A program made the translations under genes and the position numbers. The notes beneath the pieces were generated by a model. That model saw only the letters and a list, made by a program, of their open reading frames with translations. It was not told where the DNA came from and ran no database searches. From contig VFFE01009068.1 of NCBI GenBank assembly GCA_008921705.1, forward strand, positions 3,171,017 to 3,235,016: 64,000 bases of DNA, read 5' to 3'. Below, in pieces: positions 14,501 through 23,500 of the stretch. The DNA is from Burhinus oedicnemus (lineage: Eukaryota; Chordata; Aves; Charadriiformes; Burhinidae). How positions within the stretch are numbered: the first letter of the stretch is position 1; the number at the start of each line of letters is the position of its first letter.

Positions 14501-17500
14501 GGTTAAGGTACCTTCATATGGAGAATGAATTAACTCAGGTTCCTACATATACTAGCACTTAGAGGAAGCTAGAGTAATTTGAAAGTGGACAGGCAAGAGT
14601 AATGTGTCTGCAGTCAGTTTACAGCATCTCTTATTGGTTGTACGGTGTCCTTGAGCCACCTCATCAGTATAGACAGCAGCTCTCTTACATGGCAAAACTA
14701 AAAAGGTCAGCAAGTTTCTTCCAGATACCTCAGAAGCAAGTACAAGGCAGTAGGAGCTGTGTCCCAGCCAGGAAACAGTGCACAGCTAGAGCAAGACATG
14801 CACCATTGGCATTCAGATGTGATTATATCTATGAATAACAGAATTGGAGTCTTCCAGCCATTAGAGTCCTGGGTACCCATGCTGTTGGAGGGAGAGGTGT
14901 ATGGACTTTGAGAAAGAGTTCAAAGAGATCTAGACTTGAATGGGCAAAAAAGGAAGAGGATTGATGGCAGCAAGTTTAACAGGCAGCAGGTCCCATTGGT
15001 TCGTGGACAAAAGAGCAAAAAGACTGGTGCTTTCTCATGAGAGAAGCTTACTCTTCCCCTGAAGGAAAGAGCAGGGGCTGGGGAAGGTGGGAGGCAGTGA
15101 TACAGATACAGGAAGGCATTTAGAATTCTCAACATAAAATTCAGATGTTATAGGAAAATAATTACCGTACAGCTTCCAGTTATATATGGGAATGGCTTTC
15201 ATTTGGATGTTGCTGCTGCTTCACTTTTGCTCTGGGTTGAAGCTGTGACATGCTATATACATACTGCTGACAAACAAAACCAGGCCAATGCTTGCCCCCC
15301 ATGCCTCTGCTTCCTTTCCCAGGGTGTTCCAGGGATACCGATAGATCACAGTACCTTGTATAGAGCACCACCTGTATGATTTCCTCTGCAGCTGTCAGAA
15401 CATTTGCTAATGGTAGCGACTCCTTTATTACTCTTGGACTTCTTCGCTGCAGCAGCTGAAATTGCAGTGTTCCTTCACTTACTGACTTAACAATTTAAGA
15501 GTAACAGCAGCAGCAGCCGTTGAGCTGGTGATCCCCAGAGCCTCAGAACCTTACAGAAGGACACAAATATTGAGAACTTTTTCCTCTGCTGCTATTCCAA
15601 GTTGACCAAGCATTAATGCTCTCCTGGAAGACCTTTCTAAGATGATAAATGTTTGAAGCTGTCTTAATAGTCTCTGTAAACACAGAATAATTTTTCTGTG
15701 GGTCTGCATGAGAGACAATGACATCTAGTGGACAAAGAATAAGACTGAGAGTGAAAGCAACCTGAGTTCTTAATTACAGCTCCCTTACTTGTTTCTTTTG
15801 TCGTCTTCAGCAAATCCTAACTTCCAAGTGCTTTGTTTTCTCCGTTCATCCTTAATCTATTTAATCTAGTCCAAAAGTTCTAGGAGACAAGGACTGTTTT
15901 TTGCAATACTTGTACCCTCTCTCTTCCACTGTACAAGTACTATAATGTAAACCATAATTTTGCTACATGTACATGTTCAACCAACCGCCAAGATCCAGAC
16001 AACAAATCCTCAACTCAGAGAATGACATATAAAAGGCAATAGTAACGAAAGCAAATTGCTAGGTTATAATTGTTGTAGGACAACACTTGGCAACCCTGTT
16101 GTACTGAAGCATATCGTAGATCATGCATTTTTTCTACATCGCACCTCCACAAAATGCAATAGGAATATTACATCTGTTTCTTACTCAAGGGGGTGTGATA
16201 TCCTTCACACGTGAAGCTCATAGCAGATTTGGGAACTGAACCAAGGCTCTTTCAAATCCCAGCTCACAGCATTAATCTCAAAACTTTTCACTGGATTCAA
16301 ATGAACAAGGCTTACATCAGATTCTGCTTTTGACTAATTGTGTGCAAATATCATGACTGCTCAGATAGATATTAACCTTTTGGAAACTCTGTGTGAACTT
16401 GTTTTTACCCTATTAATCAGTTATCCTAGGCTATACAGTATTTCATGTTTCCTGTCTTCTTATTAAGATTCCTTCTTCACAACTCAGATTTACAGCAGAA
16501 TTTGATTTCCGGACGTACGATGCAGAGGGCGTTATACTGTATGCAGAATCCCTTGACAATACAGCATGGATCTTGCTTGCTCTTCGTGATGGGAAGATTG
16601 AAATTCAATTCAAGAATGAATTTGGAACAAAAGTCACCAGTGGAGGCAAAGCCATTAATGATGGACTGTGGCATATAGTAAGCTGGGTTTTCCTCTCCCC
16701 TTTCCTTCCTTTAACCCACTATGGGAACACTCTGTGTTGATAAGTAAAAATAGGGAGAAACTAAGCAACTATTAAAAAGGCTAAAAATGGTGCCCTCAAT
16801 CCCAGATTTAAAAATCGACCAAGAAATGCACAAGAATGCCTTACACCTGGGAAATAGTGGTACTTGTGTACGATTGAGAAAGAGGTAATTACCACTAGCT
16901 GGCAACATAGGAATTATTCTTTGTAATCATGAAAAAGGAAGCAGCAGAATATTAAAAAGTGTGATTGCATGGTCAAGTGCACGGTTATTAGATACTTTGT
17001 CTAGAGAGCAAGTTGTTACATTTGCTAGACCAGAAATCCATCTTACACTTCAAGCTTGCATATCTAAGATGAAAGGCCTTGCTCCCTTACACCATCTATA
17101 AATCACACAGAATTATTAACATCAGTTAGGTTTTGTTTGTTTGTTTTTAAAGGGGAGCGAGAAAAGATAGGATTGTATGTAGGCCTCCTGTTTCAGTTCA
17201 GTACAACTTCCTTGAGATTGAAAATCTGTTTTGATGCCTAATAATAGTGGGAGCAAGCACTGAACCTATTTTATCTACATCCCATCTGAAGATTCAATTT
17301 TCTGTAGCAGGTTGCAATGATGCTGAGAACTGTATGCCAAATGTGGATTGGATATAAAGCAATTGTGGAAATCAGCTTCTTGCAATCTCTATGACACATA
17401 AAGTAAACTAATCAGCTGCATGGGTTTTCCCAGGGGTAGGATGGGCGTGGAATGGAAGATCGTCCTCCTGTGGGTGTCCATGGATATGGACAGTTGTCAT

Positions 17501-20500
17501 GATTAAACTTTAAATATGCTGTAAACATTGACTGCATTAAAACTATTTTACAAGTTAGATGTTTAGAGAAACATTAGTAATGCTTCATACAAATACATGT
17601 AACTAGTATTCAAAATATTTTATATGTTGTTTGTGTGTATATGTAATTATTTATATTTAATTCTAGATATCAGTGGAAGAACTAGAACACAGCATCAGTG
17701 TAAAAATAGCTAAAGAAGCCGTGATGAGTATTAACAGCCCAGGAACTCTTTTTAAACAATCACAGGGTTTCTTGGAAACTAAGGTGTACATTGCAGGATT
17801 ACCTCGCAAAGTGGGCAACACTCTTGTTAAACAGGTAACAAAAATAATAAGAGTAATGTTGATTAATACTGTTCTGTTACCTGTTTGGTTTTGTATCATT
17901 TACTTAGTAGTCACAGAGGAAGGAATAGTGGCATGGAATCTGTTTAGAAAATGAAAATCAGGTTATTAAACCACTGTTTTGAAAATAAACATGCATGAAG
18001 CTTTGTAGTCTGTCTTCAGTTAGGTTTCAGTTATAAAAACACAGCACTTACAGTCTAATCTTTCAGGATTCTGTAGACTGTTTCCTAATATAGCTTTAAG
18101 ATTCCCTAAATCACCACCACTTCTGCTGCAAGAGCTTTTCAGAGTGATTCATGTTTTTGGTGCTGGCTTTTGCTAGGCTCTAAATAGGTATGGAAGTCAC
18201 TGTGTAGGCAGCACAATGAGCTTTCATTTTTAATAGGTTTTATAACAGCCCAAGCTAGACAAGGTCCATGATTCTTTCACTCTTCCATCCTCAACAGCTC
18301 TGTCTTATGCCGGAGACGAGTACAGTCAAGTTGTTGTGACTGTCTGCTTCTCTGTCCAGGAGCCCTCGAACTAATTGGCAGTCTAAACAGAGGCAAAAAG
18401 TAACTGTACAGAAGAGGCTGCAGCTTTTTCTTTTTTTTAAAATCTATTTTTGCTCAAAAGTGAATCAGAGAGAAAAATAAAGCAATACAACAACATCCTC
18501 TTACCCAATAAAAAGTCATTCCAGAAATTTCTTTGTACTTTGGTAGAAGGAGAAGACGAAACCTTGAACAGGGAACAGTGCTAGTGATCATTGTCTTTCA
18601 GCTACAGAAAAGCTGTTGTGACCAAAACAAAAGGACGGTATGAGCTTTAAAATTTGAAGCAATCTATTTTATACAGATCACTGACATCAAAATGGGAAAT
18701 GTTATCAAATCAGAAATGCTTTTTGAAGGCTGAGGTACTGAATGCATGCCATTTGTTTTCTGCCAGCATCAGTGCTGTAACCTGTAGCATTGATAAGGCT
18801 ATTGTGGGCAAGCAGAAATAAGTTGATATGTAAAGTAATGCCTTATTATTAACATTTTTAAAACAACTTTGAATGCAAACACCTAGTGCTGTAATTCTTC
18901 TACAGATTAACCCTCGTCTAGATGGGTGCATTCGTGCCTGGAACCTGATGAATCAGGGACATTCAGGTGTAAAAGAAGTTATTCAAGAAAAACAAAGCAA
19001 ACACTGTTTAGTCGCAGTGGGGAGAGGATCCTTCTATCCTGGCACTGGAATGGCAAAGTTTCAGATAAACTATAGTAAGTATTTTTCTGTCTATTCCTAT
19101 ATTTTTTAGTGGACTGGTGATGGAACTGGTGAACTGGTTAAAAAAAAAAAAAAAAAAAAAGAAGGAAGAGACACACACAAACTAAGCTATACACCAGTGC
19201 ATCCAGTAATGAATCCCATAACTTCTGTTAGAAATTTGCTTGAATGAGAATTCTGATCCCATTGGTGTCATACATTTAATTTCTGAAGTGCTTTACGTTA
19301 GGAAGCATATTCTTTATTTGCAAAGGATGGGCACTGTTGAACACATTCACTTTCCAAAGATCTAATTCTGTCCCCTGTTCATCAATGGGGAAAGCTATCC
19401 TATTACTGAAAGAAGAAGATGACTGGGGATGGAGAAAAAGGTTGCTGATAGTTTTGTGTATGCAATTCTGCTTCTAAATGAACATCCTATCTAGAGGTTT
19501 TAGGCACATCTCTTGCTTGTTCCCAAATGAAGAACTTTCTTGCCTGACCTCCTGCCCTAATTTCAAAATTTCCAATCCAGGATCTCCTTGTGCACACCTG
19601 AGAGCCCAAAATGAGACACCTCTTGAGCATCATCCCAAATCCTGTTGTCATTATACTCTTCCCCATCCCAAATGCTATGCTACACTTCACCCCTGCTCTG
19701 ATCCCAAATCCTTTTCATCCGAGGACTTGCTATTCTTTCCCTGGCATTTTATTTAAATTCTCTCACCCATTTCAAAAGATTTCTCCAACTTTTTATATTC
19801 TGTGCTTCCAACCAACTTCAGAATTTCCTGTGCCACTCAAGTTTCCTCAACTTTCTCCCATTCATTCACTAACGCCATGCTGCCATGACTCCTCCTGACC
19901 TTTGTGTTTGGGGCTGCTGCCATGACTTCACACCCTCTCCTTTCTCTTCTTACCCCCCCACCACCCCCAAATCTGAGAGGCTGCCCACACCTACTGCTGC
20001 CCTTCTATGAGCTGTTATAGCCCACTGTCTCCCTGCCCATTTGGCCTTTTGTAGGAATATGGCCTCACCTTGTGTTAGCAACATGAGATGGGGAAGAGAC
20101 AGGGGAAGAAAAGATACAAGAGATGACAAATAGATATTTGAATACTCTTTAAATAGTATTTTTTGTATTAGCTTCACTATGAATGCATCATATGAAATTA
20201 TATTTGCACTATCAGCATATTCACTTTATGCACCTGTGTATTCCCATTTTAATAGTGGAACTGCTTTGAAATATAGGAATGTATGAGAACTGCTGATCTT
20301 CTAGTTAGTGGCAGCAATTTAGGAGTAAATTTTTTGGGGCATTTAATTTTGAACTGACCTCTAATGAATTTGGCACCTGTTCCACATTAGAAATGGAGAA
20401 GGTAGCAAAAAAAACCCAAAACCAAAAGTCCAATAAGCACAGAAAATTAGGGAAGATGACAGATTAAAGTTTATGGGGTTTTTTGTTTTGTTTTTGGTTT

Positions 20501-23500
20501 GTTTCTGTTTTTTTTTAGACTTACAGTTCTTTCTAAAAGTTCCAAAGTTAACTGCTTTTTCTGGAGATTAGTACTAATTTTTCCATAGTGGGAGCAGATT
20601 AAATACTAATTTTTAACATCAGATTAATTTTTCATTAGCAGATGCATTTATTAATTTAAATTATTCTTTTTAAAACAGATAATCTTGACAGTGCTGAAGA
20701 TTGGCTAATAAATGTGACTATGACTATTCGCCCATCCACAGACACTGGCGTTATGTTTGCCTTGGTTTCTAATGAAACAGTGCCTCTTGCTTTGTCCATA
20801 GTGGACTCTAACTCCTCTGACTCACAGGTGATCTTACAATTATTGTAGCAGCTGATACACATTTAAGTCATGCCTGTTGTTTTTGTCTCACTTAACTTAC
20901 TACTCCATTTGTGAAAAATCAAACTTAAAAAAAAAAAGCTACTCACACTTACTTGCAGTGGAGCTGGTAGGCTGAATAAATATTTTGAAGAGCACTTAGA
21001 TCATATAGTGATGTATTACTATTAACTATTGCTACAGCAGTGACTAAGCACTAAGCGCTCTTATGTCGGGTACTGTCCATTACATCATGTTTTCTTTAAC
21101 CTTTCCTTCCAAATGCACAAAGCAGAAAGGGGAATATCACAGAAGTAGAATTATGATATTGTAGTAACAGCATCATGTTAGTTTCAACTTATAAACAAAT
21201 ATTTTTGTCCTTAAGTTTCTGTTTACATCTGCTTACATTAAGTATCCCAAAATAGAATATGATTATATACCATGGCTAATCCATGCTTTTGCCCAAAATA
21301 AGAACCTGTAGTGAACACTTGGTTACCTTTGAAGCTGTAGCAGTAATCCTTTTGGCTTTAAGAGAAATGGGATTTCACCTCAGAACCATAGCCAAAGATT
21401 TTTTACAGTGAATATTCTCACTTATAAATTTAAGAATATACATGAATGGCATTATACATCAACTTTGGTAACTTTTCCAACTTAAGGTACCAGTTTTTAA
21501 AATGTGGCTCTAATATTTCCTTTTCTTCTACATCCAAATTTAAAATGCATCAAAACTAAGTATAATTGTGTGTTGAAGTTGTATGTGACATCTTTTGTGA
21601 CCTAACATTCCTCCATTTAGAAAATTATTGTGACCATCGGAAACATCACCGTTGCACAGCTGGAATCAAAGAAGTTATGTACACCCAGGAAAGTGCTGGT
21701 TGGACTTCTGGTAACCAAAGAGCAACTTGAACTGTCTGTTGATTCACACGCAGACAGAAGCAATTCAGAGCAACTGTCTATCCTACATCAAGCAATGATG
21801 GCAAATGTTGTTACCTACTTGGGCGGCCTGCCAGGTGAATTATATTTCTTTTCATTAATTTGATTATTTGTACAGGCCTGATTATATTCAGCCTTACCCA
21901 ACCACGAAAAAGCCTACAACTGTACAAAAAGAAACAGGGTTATTTCCCCACCAAGTACTTTTTGTTTCATCCAGTCTATTCAGCTTTTGAGGGAGTCTGC
22001 TTTTCAATAGTAGCGTTATTAGGCCCATTAAAAAGCATGAGTCTCTCTAGAGGTTTGAATTTGGAAAATGTCTTGATTTTTGAGCTGGAGAGGACTGAGC
22101 ATTGCATATTTCTGAAATGCCACCAGCTGGCACAATTTAGGAACTGCTTCAAGCATGTAAGAGAACGAGGCATTTGTAAGGGAATTGTGAGAAGTGCAGA
22201 AGGAGAAGTCAGGAATATGGTTTCAGCAATTAAACTCTGGGCAATACATGACTTGCAATCTTTATGAGACAGAAAATGTGTTGAAACAGTGAGTATTTTA
22301 TTTAAAGCAAGCTGTAAAGTCTATCCCCAGCCTTAAGACATGTGCAAGCATTATTTTGTACAGGAAGTGTACACATGCTTATCTGTAAAATAGTTTGACT
22401 TCAGAGTGAATCATGAAGAAAAATAGCATTGCCACAGACGAAGATTTTTCCAAAGCATAAGATCCTTAAACTTGAAAGGTGGTAGGGGAAAGACACCACG
22501 GTTACAATGTTAACTACTGACAGGGCTTTTCTGTATCATCTATTAAAGGTATTTTAGGGAGAATAAGTCACAATTCCTAAGGAAATCCTAAAAGGTTGAC
22601 CAACACAGGCTTGAATTGACATCTACTTTACATGTATGGTGCAGTGTCATAGCACTGCCCCAGATATAGCTGGTCTTTGCCTGCAGGAGACAAGGGTGCA
22701 CAGGAGTAGAAAGAGGGAGATGATGTCTCTAGGCATTTCTTCCAAGGTAGCATACACAGGGGAAGTTGGAATTGTGGTTCCACCCTCTAGACTTGCTTGT
22801 CAGAATAGAAGCAAGGTGTTTAGGGCAGCACTGCAGATACCACAGCCTCTGTCTGAAGCGGTGGTTGCCTCAGCATCCAGGCCCATATGCTGGAATTTAC
22901 TTGTTCTCTACAAGTCTTCATACATTGGTAATCAAGAATGTAACAAGATTTAGGCACCAAATGTGACAATTTCTCCTGTTTTCAAATGGATATGCAATAT
23001 CTTGGAAACCTGATAACCAGGTAAGTTCAATTCAAATTGAATGTAGAATGAGAAGAATGCACTAATGATGCAGTACCGTCACATGTCACGATAGGTAAGC
23101 ATCTGTATTTTTGTAATACCTGCTCACTTTTTAAAAGAAGAGAGATGAAGTCAGTGTTCAGGTAGTAGAGGTGAGTCAGTAGATTAACTGAGCCATAGTA
23201 ACTTGACTAAGATTCCGGTCATTTCTTAGACCTCTTCATCTTTGTGATATTTAGATGATTCTTTCTAGTACATTGCCAGCCACAGAGTAATTGGCATCTT
23301 AAGAGCTAAGACCTTGGCTTCAGTTGTGCATCCCATATAGATGAGAAGCAAGTATTAGTTACTTACTGCTCCTTAAAAGTAAGTGTAATTTCTCAGTTTT
23401 AGAAGGTATCTTCAACTTGCAAATTATCAAAAAAACCTCTGTATGCGTAAACAGTTTTTACTTAGAGGTCTCAAAAAAAAGCAACAAAAATACCCATGTT

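Noticed and set aside
17673..17954. 93-codon open frame reading past the exon end at 17834
   Set aside because: It is the PROS1 LG1 exon plus intron read-through; the donor GTAACA and the next exon phase place the true end at 17834.
21860..22267. 135-codon open frame in the last PROS1 intron
   Set aside because: No domain and no conserved motif; it starts within the intron shortly after the donor and looks like chance.
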